Assembly (NCBI GenBank): GCA_030248065.1
Contig: JASAMV010000365.1
Coordinates: 38,103-102,102 of the forward strand
Length of the DNA: 64,000 nt
Source: Rhynchonema sp. JSB1_4
Taxonomy: Eukaryota; Nematoda; Chromadorea; Monhysterida; Xyalidae
Reading direction: 5' to 3'
Positions 45,017 through 54,700 of the stretch are shown one piece after another. The translations under genes and the position numbers were made by a program. A model generated the notes under the pieces. That model was not told where the DNA came from. It saw only the letters and a program-made list of their open reading frames with translations, and made no database searches. Position 1 is the stretch's first letter; every line of letters begins with the position of its first letter.

Positions 45017-45609
45017 TTCATCATCAACCACGTAGACTTCCTATCTGTTTATTCACTGCACAACTGGTCACTCACATGGCACACACATGCAAATCACGCA
45101 AACAAACGTTCGCGCGGCGTTTTTGCTGATTTTTTTTGCATTTCTTGGGTTGCGACTAAATTGTATCGTTTTTTTTCTTTGTCTCTCATGGGATTGGCCA
45201 TCCCTGGACACTACTACATTGTCTAGACAGTTTCTGTGCGACGGATTGATCACCTTAGCGTTTGAACCTTGTTTGGACAACTTAATGACAAAAAAAGAGT
45301 TTCTCCCCACAGTTTTTCACACTTTTTAACTTGTGGTACATGGCAACAACATAACTTTTACCTTAATGTTAGTTTACCCACCTCAACCTGGACACGCACA
45401 ACCTTCTGATATCCCAAACATGATCACATACTTGTTTTGATCAATTTTTTTAGATTTTCATGTTTCTATGTTTTTGTGTTTTCGTATCTTATGTTTAATT
45501 ACATCTTTTCGCATTTTGATTTTCTTGTAATCCTCACGTTTGTTTGACCGCAATTCTTACTATGTACGATGTTTTTTTGTTTCTACTTTTGTCTCTCGAT
45601 CTTCTTTTT
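45017..45609 (+). other. Non-coding 3' part of LTR element
   Basis: T-rich DNA with short frames only. No reverse transcriptase (YXDD), RNase H or integrase motif could be found in any frame. Confidence 0.7.
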
Positions 45610-45624
45610 AAAGGGGAGAAGAAA
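45610..45624 (+). other. Polypurine tract
   Basis: AAAGGGGAGAAGAAA lies directly before the TG of the 3' LTR, the standard position of the plus-strand primer. Confidence 0.9.
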
Positions 45625-45913
45625 TGATAGGTTCAGTTATTATTATTATTTACAAGACCACCCGCTAGGCTGCGCTGCGTACGCACACATACACACACAA
45701 CACAGCACAGCACCACTAGCTGGCTGGCTGACCGGTGGTCAGTCAGTCAGATGCGTTGTTTATGCTCAGCGCGCGCCTGCCTAGGTAACCTAATGCGTTT
45801 CTATGTATTCTTGTATTGTTTATTATTATGTGTCTTTGTTTGAAACATCACCCAAGCTTAATAACGGTTTTTACCCATATACTTGAGGTTAATAATAAAT
45901 TGGGTACCTAACA
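45625..45913 (+). repeat. 3' long terminal repeat
   Basis: Same length (289 bp) and sequence as 42549-42837 on reading; no substitution was noticed. It carries TTTGAAACATCACCC at about 45838. Confidence 0.93.
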
Positions 45914-46924
45914 TTATAGTTTTCCGTCATCCGGTAAGAAAATCTGGTTTCACCATAAAAATGAATGAATAACTTTTGAACCGCAGTTTTCCTGCCAAAA
46001 AAGTACCCAGAATTGCAGAATTTAGCCTTATACCCTTCCAAAACCTTCTCGATTTCTGTGATAAAACACCTTTGCGCATGCATAAGTTGGTGATTAGATC
46101 GACTCAGCTTTTGGGTTATACTCATGTCGTCAACCGAGATCGTTAACTGTCGTTCTCGCAAGATTCTTTTTATACCAATCTTTATTTCATTTTGTGTACG
46201 TAAGCCTGTCACTAAAGTTCAACTTTGTTTTTGTTTTCAAAGATCGTACGTTTTGTAACGTTTGTTCGTGTTTGTGTGCTCATATCATAAATTGCAAGTG
46301 CTGAATGGCAAGTCACACTTCCCGAGCTCCCAGACAGCACGTGACCGAAAGGGAGTCATTTGGTCTCGAAGGTCACTCAATAGTTAACCTTGAGATCAAA
46401 TGTGACCAAACATGTCTCATTTTGGATCTGCGCTGCCTAACTAATGAAAAATTTGTGACCAAAGATGTCATAAATACATCTAAACGACGTCACTGACCCT
46501 CTTGTGACGTTTAAATAAGGTATTTTATGATTTGCTGATACCGCTAGCTTCGACCAGTGTAAAAGTTGTTCAAGACGTCAAGTACTGCAGATTTCAAACG
46601 CATTTTATTTGAGCTTGGCCATAATTCCGACTGCACATTATGTTGGCAACCGTAAAACCGTGAAACCGTAAAACCGTGTCATTGTGAAGACACCAATTTG
46701 AAACCGTGAAACCGTGAAACCGGAAAACCGTGAAACCGTAAAACCGGAAAACCGTGAAACCGTGTCATTGTGAAGACGGCCTAAACGTTGTGTGAGCTGT
46801 GTAGGGTTTTGAAAAACTAAAAGCACATCCTGCGCACAGGACAATTAGACGATTTTTTATTTGCAATTGACAACTTACGTCATTCACCACAGATGCCTAA
46901 AATTCAGCAGCAGTAAAAGGGTGC

Positions 46925-47640
46925 ATCAAAAAGGCTTGATTTTTCGGAGTGTTTCGTTTATCATTTGTCACACCTGGCGTTTCGTGCAATGCTTTGGTAT
47001 TGGTCGCACAATGACTTTATAAGAATCTACGAGAACGCATTAGCGTTTCGCAGTACTTTGAGATTAGACCACGAACTAGGAAAAAGCTGGATTTGGTCGT
47101 TGGTAATGTTCTTATCAGAAAGATAGGTTAATGTGATGAAATCGTGTGGCAAACATTTTTTCCAACATGCACGTGAAACATCAGCGTGCTCGAAAAACTG
47201 ATTTTTCCCTATACCTCACGTGTTATATCGGCGATGCTGGTGTGAACGCGTGTGATTGGTTTTGAAAGATGTTTTGATTGTTTTCTAGTTGTAGTCAAGC
47301 CATAACAAAACGCTGAAAATTTGAGCTCGATCGGGCAACGGGAAAGTGGTTTTTCAGACACCCGAAAATCGTGACTTCCGGCGGCCACACTTTATGCTAC
47401 CATTGCTATCTCCTCCCAGGAAACTGAACCGATCCGGTCGAGTCATGTACCAATCGATTTGTCTCATCGAGATCTAGGGATCGCAAAAAAAGCAAAAAAT
47501 AATATTCATTATATCGCGAGAAATTGAGGTTGAAAGTTTGCATGCGAATGTGGGCGCAGTTTGCTGTGGCGCTAAGCGCGCCAAGTGGGCGCTGATTGGT
47601 TGTAAATTCGCGCCTTTTCTTTTTCACTTTTTTCTTTTTC
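46925..47640. other. Gene-free stretch
   Basis: Includes one TTGGTCGCACAATGAC mariner-type end at about 46998-47026 without its partner, and GTGAAACATCAGCG at 47173. No gene is supported. Confidence 0.4.
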
Positions 47641-48905
47641 TTTTTTGGTGCAGCGGTGCTTGGCAGAGCCGGCCCGTGCTCCCAATCGGCCGGCCCGGCC
47701 CGGCACTATCTTCAAAAACGCTGGCCCGGCCCGGCCCGAATCAAAAGCCCAAAATCGCGGCCCGGCCCGGCCGCCCCGATTAGGACCCCTGCATGGACCC
47801 CATTTGGGGCTGTATTTGGGGGATTATTGGGGGTCACTGACCCTCATTTTATTTAGGAGGGGGATGCTGCCCGGCGCAGTCCTCCAAATCGCGGATGCAA
47901 GAATACAGGTTGGAGAGGTTGGCTTGCTTTGTTTTTGGTTGGGTTTTTTGAGGTTTGGGGGCATAGTTTTTTTTTCAAAATTCACTGGGTGCAACTTGCA
48001 CCTAATATGTCAAATTCTTGGTGCAACTTGCACCTAGAATTTTGTTTTACGAACAAAGTGTGAAAAATCTAGGTGCAAGTTGCACCTAACCTCCAGTTTT
48101 TAGGTGCAATTCTGAAATTTTAGGTGCAAATTGCACCTAAAAAGTGTCTAAAAAAACCTATGTTTGGGGGGTTTATTCTGGGCGGTCTGCATTTTGGGGG
48201 GTGGCTATATTTGGGAGGTGATTCAGTGAGGAGGGGGCCCGGCCCGGTTGGCCCGATTGCGACCTGATTTAGGGGGCTGTATTTGGTGGGGGGGGCTTTA
48301 TTTGGGGCGGGGGTGATTCACTGACCCCATTTAGGAGGGGGGCAGCTCGGTCCGGCCTAATCCTCAAAATCTCCGTCCCGGCCCGGCCCGGCCAGAACTA
48401 AACGCCCGAAATCGCGGCCCGGCCGGCCCGATTGCGACCTCTGGACGGTCTGCATTTTGGGAGGGCTATATTTGGGGGGTTATTCAGTGAGGAGGGGCCC
48501 GGCCCGGTTGGCCCGATTGCGACCTGATTTAGAGGGCTGTATTTGGTGGGGGGGGCTTTTGGGGGGGGGTGATTCACTGACCCCATTTAGGAGGGGGCCC
48601 GGCCCGGCCCGGCCCGGCCTGCCCCGGCGCGGCCGGCCCGATTGCGACCTCATTTAGGGGGGCTGCATTTGGGGGGGCTGATTCACTGACCCCATTTATT
48701 TATTAGCAGGGGGTGTGGCCCGGCTCGGCCCGGCCCGGTCCGGTCCGAACCAAAAGCCCAAAATCGCGGCCCGGCTCGACCTCTGGGGCTTTTGTTTGGG
48801 GGGGGGGCTTTTTTGGGGGGGCAGAGGTCGCAATCGGGCCGGCCCGACCTCGATTTTGGGCTTTTGGCTCGGGCCGGGCCGGGCCGGGCCGGGCACCCCG
48901 GCCCG
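47640..48905. repeat. G/C-rich minisatellite cluster
   Basis: Repeated GGCCCGGCCCGG tracts alternate with GATTGCGACCTGATTTAGG, GGGGGGGCTTT and GATTCACTGACCCCATTTAG blocks, with unit lengths of about 100-160 bp (48240, 48490, 48590, 48650). Many runs of five or more G on the plus strand suit G-quadruplex formation. Open frames here are composition artefacts. Confidence 0.85.
47988..48145. repeat. Cluster of TAGGTGCAAGTTGCACCTA palindromes
   Basis: Five perfect or near-perfect palindromes of the type TAGGTGCAAGTTGCACCTA lie at about 47990, 48018, 48070, 48103 (half) and 48121, separated by 15-45 bp. Confidence 0.85.
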
Positions 48906-49009
48906 AAGCTTCTGAAGTGACTTATTTTACTGAAAATGTAGGTTGTTTTTGTCAAAAATACTAAAATTTCTGACGGATTCAGCAAGTAAGTGATCAGTAT
49001 TGTCCAGTG

Positions 49010-49335
49010 GTGTGGCTACCCATGCGTGCAATCAACCTACTGTACCACCAGAAAGGCCTGCAATCAACCTACCTGCTGTACCGGCCGAGCTAGGGGGGAC
49101 AAAATTTTCTTATGGCTAAATTTAGATGAAAATGACTGTAAAACGCTCATTTCTCGCGCAGCGCGCGATTTTTCGATTATTTGGAGTGAAAAATATCGAT
49201 TATATACGATTTTGAGCCAAAAATAGTAACCTATTGTACCAGCCGGGGGGCGGCGACCTACCTACTGTACCAGGATGGCGCGTCATCTATCTTACCTACC
49301 TACTGTAATTAGGGGGGACCCCCACCCCCGCAGCC
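49010..49335. repeat. Degenerate CAACCTACCTACTGTACC repeats
   Basis: Five spaced copies of CCTACTGTACC, with short G runs (GGGGGGAC) nearby. Probably part of a small TIR element (GTGTGGCTACCCATGC against GCAGCCACACC near the ends). Confidence 0.55.
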
Positions 49336-49589
49336 ACACCATTGGTATTGTCTATCTGGCGACTTTTTCATGGCAAGCAATGAATTTTCAACCAAAAAAT
49401 AGATTCAAAAATCGCAAAAATTATGACAAAAATTGGGTTAAAATCTGAGCCAAAAATTCGGGCCGGGCCGGGCCGGAGATTTGGGGGTTCGGGCCGTTGC
49501 AATATCGTTCAGGACAATATCAAAGGCTGCTTTGTGTATTTTTTGTCATGATGGTTTTTGTTAGTAAGCCTTAATTATTGCTTGTTCAG

Positions 49590-49763
49590 GAAACCTGGCG
49601 GGTTCCAGTCCAATGTGGTTGTGATGGGTGCGGTACTCGCATGTTTCTTACTCGAGATCGATGCACTGAACACTCTGGGCGATGGACGGGGAAAGACGAC
49701 GCCATACAAGAAATTACAATTCCTTGTGCTCATTTTGACAGCGCTTTTCACGGTTATTATTCG
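49590..49763 (+). CDS. Possible cysteine-rich exon
   Basis: A 174-bp open segment between an acceptor-like TTGTTCAG and a good donor (TTCG then GTGAGC). The translation begins ETWRVPVQCGCDGCGTRMFL and contains CGCDGCG plus two more cysteines, with coding-like composition unlike the AT-rich flanks. No family is recognised and no partner exon was found. It could be chance. Confidence 0.25.
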
Positions 49764-51017
49764 GTGAGCTTTATTTTGGAATTTTTCGGTGGGCTTCATT
49801 TTGGAAATTTTTGCGAAATTTTTTTTGAAGATATAGCGACGCATAAACTTTTGTCAGAATTGTTGCGTAAGGGCATCGGCCTCATGAACGGGCGCCGGGA
49901 CTGTGGTTAATTTGGGCTGAGGGGCATTTTGTGGTAGAATTGGCACATTCTGCCTGTGTCCGCGAGTGCAGTTTCTGTGATCTGCTGCCGCCCTAGGGAG
50001 CTCGTCGCCGGGGCAGATGCACTTGAGCACGCCACCTACTGTCACTCGCCAGACAGCTAGCAACGCGCCCGGACCGACAAGAGTCACGCCGAAGTGACCG
50101 TCTCAGCGCGCAAGTCAGCCCTGGACCAAAATCCACACGCCTCGCGATGGCAACTCGGACGGCGCGGCTTGATCCTGGTGACAATCTAGTCACCCGCTTT
50201 CCTGCAATAAATGAAGCACAAGCAAACGGTCTCAGGCACGCAAGCACAAAACCAATAAGACAAGCCCAGCAATCTAGCTGGCTGTTTCGCTTCCACGTAT
50301 TGCACGAAAAGCACCCCGAAGTCGACTTCAACAGCACGTTTTACGCTATATAACGAATAACGGAAATAACAGGAATGAAAGATAGATTTAACGGCAATAA
50401 TATCAAATATTCAATAAAATATCTCGCGACTCCAAAACGGGCAGAAACACACAACGACGAACACTGAAAAATCTGATTTACGAGAAGGGAGAATTTACGA
50501 TTTACGGAAGAGAAATCAAACGACGATAGAGATCAACGCTGAGCCAGTCCATTTGAATTTCCATGCTCAGCAACAGTCAACACTGTCCGAACAGACGACT
50601 TTCAGCTTGCAGACGACGATATGAAGACGGCATATGTCCAATGTCACATCTCCCCGCACCAGTTCCTTCAAATGCCCTCATTTGATCGATGTTGAATGAA
50701 GAAGAATGGAAGCTGTTCGTGTCCACCCGGCCATAGTTGGAGTAGGCCTTGAAGAAACCGTCGAACGAATAGGGATCGCAGATGGCACCGACGACGAATT
50801 GAATAGCACACCAGCGATTGAGATGGAATTGAATTGAATAGAATTGACGTGTGGATATAGCAGTCAGGATACGGGTTTTCACCAGTCACCGAAGTGGGTT
50901 TCACCGTACCTTGCCGAAGCAAGAGGTGTGGGTTACTCACCCCAAATCCCAGACGAACACCCGCAGGTGATACACCGCTCGTACCGGTTTAAGTCCTGAC
51001 CGATAATAGAGCAGCTG
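49764..51017. other. Stretch without a supported gene
   Basis: GC content rises toward that of the giant gene. Several short frames exist on both strands (for example 50577-50882 minus), but none shows a domain or a clear splice pattern. It may hold 3' exons or untranslated sequence of the minus-strand giant gene. Confidence 0.3.
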
Positions 51018-51245
51018 CTAGCCCATAGGCGCAGGCTGATCCACGATGGAGACGGTTTCGGCAGCGAAGGTGGACGGCAAGCTGGGTAGACGACCAGCCA
51101 ACCCCTCGAAGGTTGTCACCTCAGGTGAAGTAGTCCTGTCCGGTGACCGCCAGAACAGCACGACGCCAGCGTCGTAGAAGGAACGAGTCGCGCACATCGA
51201 ACATTGCATCAACGTTTCGCCATCACACAAACGAGCCGTGCTGTT
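51018..51245 (-). CDS. Possible additional coding segment, minus strand
   Basis: A minus-strand frame reading LCDGETLMQCSMCATRSFYD and then AGVVLFWRSPDRT to a stop, with base composition like the giant gene and an acceptor-like AAC AG upstream near 51255. It lies 500 bp beyond the giant gene stop on the same strand. It could be an exon of a neighbour or a relic. No homology is recognised. Confidence 0.25.
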   Translation of the reverse strand, partial: NSTARLCDGETLMQCSMCATRSFYDAGVVLFWRSPDRTTSPEVTTFEGLAGRLPSLPSTFAAETVSIVDQPAPMG

Positions 51246-51642
51246 GAATGGTTTTCTGTGTCAAACAGGGAGTCAAACAAAGCGACCAACGCCGAGCTTA
51301 CATCGCCGTAAGCTAAATGGTCATAAACAGGGCAATTTACCTCTTACTAGGCAGGGTCACAATACAAAAGTGTAAAACCGCAGTCAAACTGTGCGGACAA
51401 GCACCGGTTTTACCAGGGGACTGCAGTGTCTCCTGTGCCCCAACCCTGGATGACTTTAATATCAAACCATTCAAAGCGTACAATCACCGTACGAAGTCAT
51501 CACACAAAATAAAAACGCGGTAATCACCCGCTGACACTTTGTCGCGAGTGAAACATCACAATTCTTACCATAGAAATGTGGAAATAAAATTTGCGCACAA
51601 AAAGTCAAACCATAAAAATTAGAAATGCGGCTAAGAGGCATT

Positions 51643-51740
51643 ATGCACCTCACCATACGCATTATGCACGCATGGATTTATAAAGGGGCCTTATGCACCC
51701 CACCACACGCATTATGCACGTGTGGATTTTCACACCACAC
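51643..51740. repeat. Short direct repeat downstream of giant gene
   Basis: Two adjacent copies of GCACCYCACCAYACGCATTA followed by TGCACG, about 50 bp apart, just past the stop codon on the minus strand. Each contains the GCATTATGC palindrome, so the 3' untranslated RNA could fold into hairpins. Confidence 0.7.
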
Positions 51741-51749
51741 AGTCACGTT

Positions 51750-54700
51750 CTAGTGCTGCATGCCCGAGGACATGCCAGCACCACCCTGATCATGCTCATC
51801 ACGACGACTCTGATGACCACCACGTCCAAATCGCGGGTCACGCGACTTTGAACGATCACCACGTTGGTCACGTCGTTTCGCTGAGCTCGGTCGTGCCTCG
51901 TCCGGTTCACGCGATGCCGACTGTTGTTTGGCACGCTTGCTGCGCCCCATCGCGGGCGGACCCTGAGGACCTTGTTGGCCCCAGCCACTTGGTCCAGCCG
52001 CACCTGACACATTTGGCGCTTGACCAGCCGGCAATGGTTGGTACACCTGTTTCGTTCGGTAACCCGCTGGCGGAAACTGCGCCCGCTGTTGCGGCTGTTG
52101 TTGTTGTTGTGGCGGATAAATGACTTGCTGCTGTGGTTGCTGCTGGCGCAATTGCTCCTGCAACGAAGCAATCTGCTGCTGCATCTGTTGCATCGCAGCA
52201 CCACCACCCAGCGGCACCAAGTTCGGACCACTCAACGGACCACGGCCGCCGCGACCTCCACGGCCGCCGCCACGACCACCACTGGCCGAACCACCACCTC
52301 CACGGGGTTGTCGCGCATGCCATGGTTTGCGCGAACGCGACCTGCCACGACCGTGTCCCTTCGCCGGGAACCCACGTCGCGGTGGAATGTCGTTGTCGTC
52401 ATACATGGCCAGTCCCGCAGTGGCACTACTCGACGTAGTCGCCACAGTGCCGTGGGACGCCGGACGAACTGGTTGTTCTTCACGCGGTCGCTGAACATCG
52501 TGCGCCGACTGCGTACTTGTCGGCCTTCCACCCCCCTCCTGCTCTTGCGACTGACCCAGTCGCAGCAGGTGTGTGAGGAATTTCATGTAGTTCGACGAGT
52601 CCAACTGTGTCGGATCGACATGACTTCGATAGTCATCAATCTCGGTCACGAGACGTGCGTCCTCCCAATCAGCAGACTTGGCAACACCACCCAGATAGTC
52701 CTCAATGTCTTCAACAGACACCCAGTTGCCATCCGGGCGTGTCAGTTTGTCACACGCCATCAGATCATTGCTCGGCCACGGTTCCATCGGTGGCGTGATC
52801 TGATAACACGACTCTTTCACGTTCCACCACAAATAGGCCGCAAATATGCGCGAGAAATACACCAAGCGCATTTCCGAACCGGCCAACAATCGGTATCTCT
52901 GACCACTGGCCCTGTCCTCGTACCACAATTGTGCGTAGAAGTCACCCCACGGACATTTCGTGTGCGAATGAGCACACACCGCACAGATGCCGATATTCTT
53001 GCCCGTCCACGGGTACGGCAGTTTCGACACGAATGAATCGAGCAGTGTCAAATTTTGATAGTTCAGTTTTGCGCCTCGCAATTTCGTGGGCGCTTCGAGT
53101 TTGTTGTCCAAATTGGACGTGCCCATCATGACATCTGCCACATTCACCGGACCATGCCCATTGGTCTCATAGAACTCATCAATCCATGCCTCCAGCTCGT
53201 TCAGGTCACCGATCGGTTTCGGGCTGAGCATGAACGTCAAATGATGATTGCGCTGTCGCAGCTCAATCATCATGTCCACAATGCGGGTCAACGCAATGCG
53301 GCATTCGACCATTTTCGACGTCCAAACTCCATAGTAACGGCCCGTGTACACCTGATACCACATGCTACCAATGTAGGCATGACGGGCAGGTGTACCGATC
53401 GCACTTTGGTACTGTTGGATCGTGCCCTGGAACTGGCTGGGCTCAATGACCTCACGCGTGGCATCATCCAGCATGGGTTCATAGCATTGCGGATTGCAAC
53501 ATTCATCCTGCTGTGCGTCGTCATTCCAATACACGTCAGCCGTGCAACGCACACAGCACTTGATACTTTGGAACACGACCCAGGGTACGGCGGGCATGTC
53601 GTACAGATTCATTTTCACACCCGTATTAGGCGGCATTGTCGGGTATTTAGCCATATTGAGCTGCTCTTGCAAAGTCAGCTTGTTCCAACCCGACACGCGT
53701 TCTTTGGCACTCAAGCCCTCTTTGTCCGGGTTCAACTGAACAGCGAATTGTGAGTACGGACGGCCCTCATAGTGGCCATGTGTCAAGCCCCGTGACAATG
53801 GGTCAACCAGGTTGTACTCATCCATCACTCGAATGTAGATTTGTGATCGCGGTTTCAGAAATTTGAGTGACACGCGATATTCGGGTTTGAGTGTGGGATC
53901 GTACCAGACCACATCATCAGGCAATTGGGCATAGATCTCTTCATGCAAGGCCTCAAATCCGTCTGAGTCTGAACGGATTTCACCTGAGCCCTGCGATGGT
54001 GGTTCATTCACAGAATCCACGTCATCGGCCTCAGCCTGTGGCAACGGTGAGGCCTCCGGCTCTTCCATAGCCAGCTCACCACCGTGCACCGGTTCATCAC
54101 CGATCATTCTGCGCTGAGCCTCAAACGTGCGCAGCTGTTGGTAACTGCGTTGCAACATGTTCACAGTTTCTTGTGGCTCGCAATTCATCAAGTCACCAGC
54201 TGACTGCAGCAGCTTGTATGCCACGGTCGTGTCATCTTCGGCCTGTGCGCGCACTATCGTCTGGTATCGCTTGCCACACAGCGAAATCACCTGCTTAGCC
54301 CAATCACGGACTGGCGGACTAGCATGATTCAGCAAGTCGACAATGGTCTGATATGAGGTCGGCACGCCCGGCGGCAAAGCAAATGCCTGGGCCATGTGCA
54401 TGCCGATCAAGCAGTCAGCATGGGCCTCAATATTCGATTGAGTTGGTCGGCCAAATATGGTCGGCGTGTTTGGTGCCGACAACGGATCGGTCAACGGCAT
54501 GGGCTTCAGCCGATGTTTCATGGCAGTGATTTGCGCATTCAAAATATCACACAGGCGCAACATCTCTTCGCCTTCAGCCTGCCAGATTTCCTTGTCCACA
54601 GCCTGAGCCATCATGAACACCAAGTACAGATGGTACAGGGTCACTTCTGAACCCGCTGGCTCTGCGGACTGACTGACACGTTCAATCAACGTGCGGGCTT

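Larger units (their letters stand above)
42549..45913 (+). mobile_element. Gag-only LTR retrotransposon, structurally complete
   Basis: Two 289-bp LTRs, near-identical or identical by eye, enclose a 2787-bp interior. That interior holds a primer binding site right after the 5' LTR, an 8-fold GCAAACGTGCA repeat, one gag frame, and a polypurine tract right before the 3' LTR. No protease, reverse transcriptase or integrase is encoded, so mobility would need enzymes from a relative. LTR identity suggests recent insertion. No clear target duplication was found (left flank GTAC, right flank TTAT). The Gag and PBS style fit metazoan Ty3/gypsy elements; the class is inference without pol. Confidence 0.88.
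42230..46781. mobile_element. Harbinger-like element (family M) hosting LTR element
   Basis: GGCCGTCTTCACAATGACAC at the left and GTGTCATTGTGAAGACGGCC at the right are perfect inverted ends, flanked by TAA (42227-42229, 46782-46784). Inside each end lie tandem words ACGGTTTCACGGTTTTACGG (about 42245-42420 and 46650-46765). The 3.4-kb LTR retrotransposon at 42549-45913 was inserted later; without it the element is about 1.2 kb. No transposase is recognised. Confidence 0.85.

Noticed and set aside
47538..48985. Several frames of 60-130 codons in the GC-rich block
   Set aside because: Gly/Pro/Arg repeats created by GGCCC tracts, in all frames.
52020..53036. Long plus-strand frame (338 codons) opposite the giant gene, and similar ones at 53055-53753 and 57969-58883
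   Set aside because: They lie antisense in a GC-biased real gene. The same shadows recur on the opposite strand of copy 2, and their translations are low in structure.
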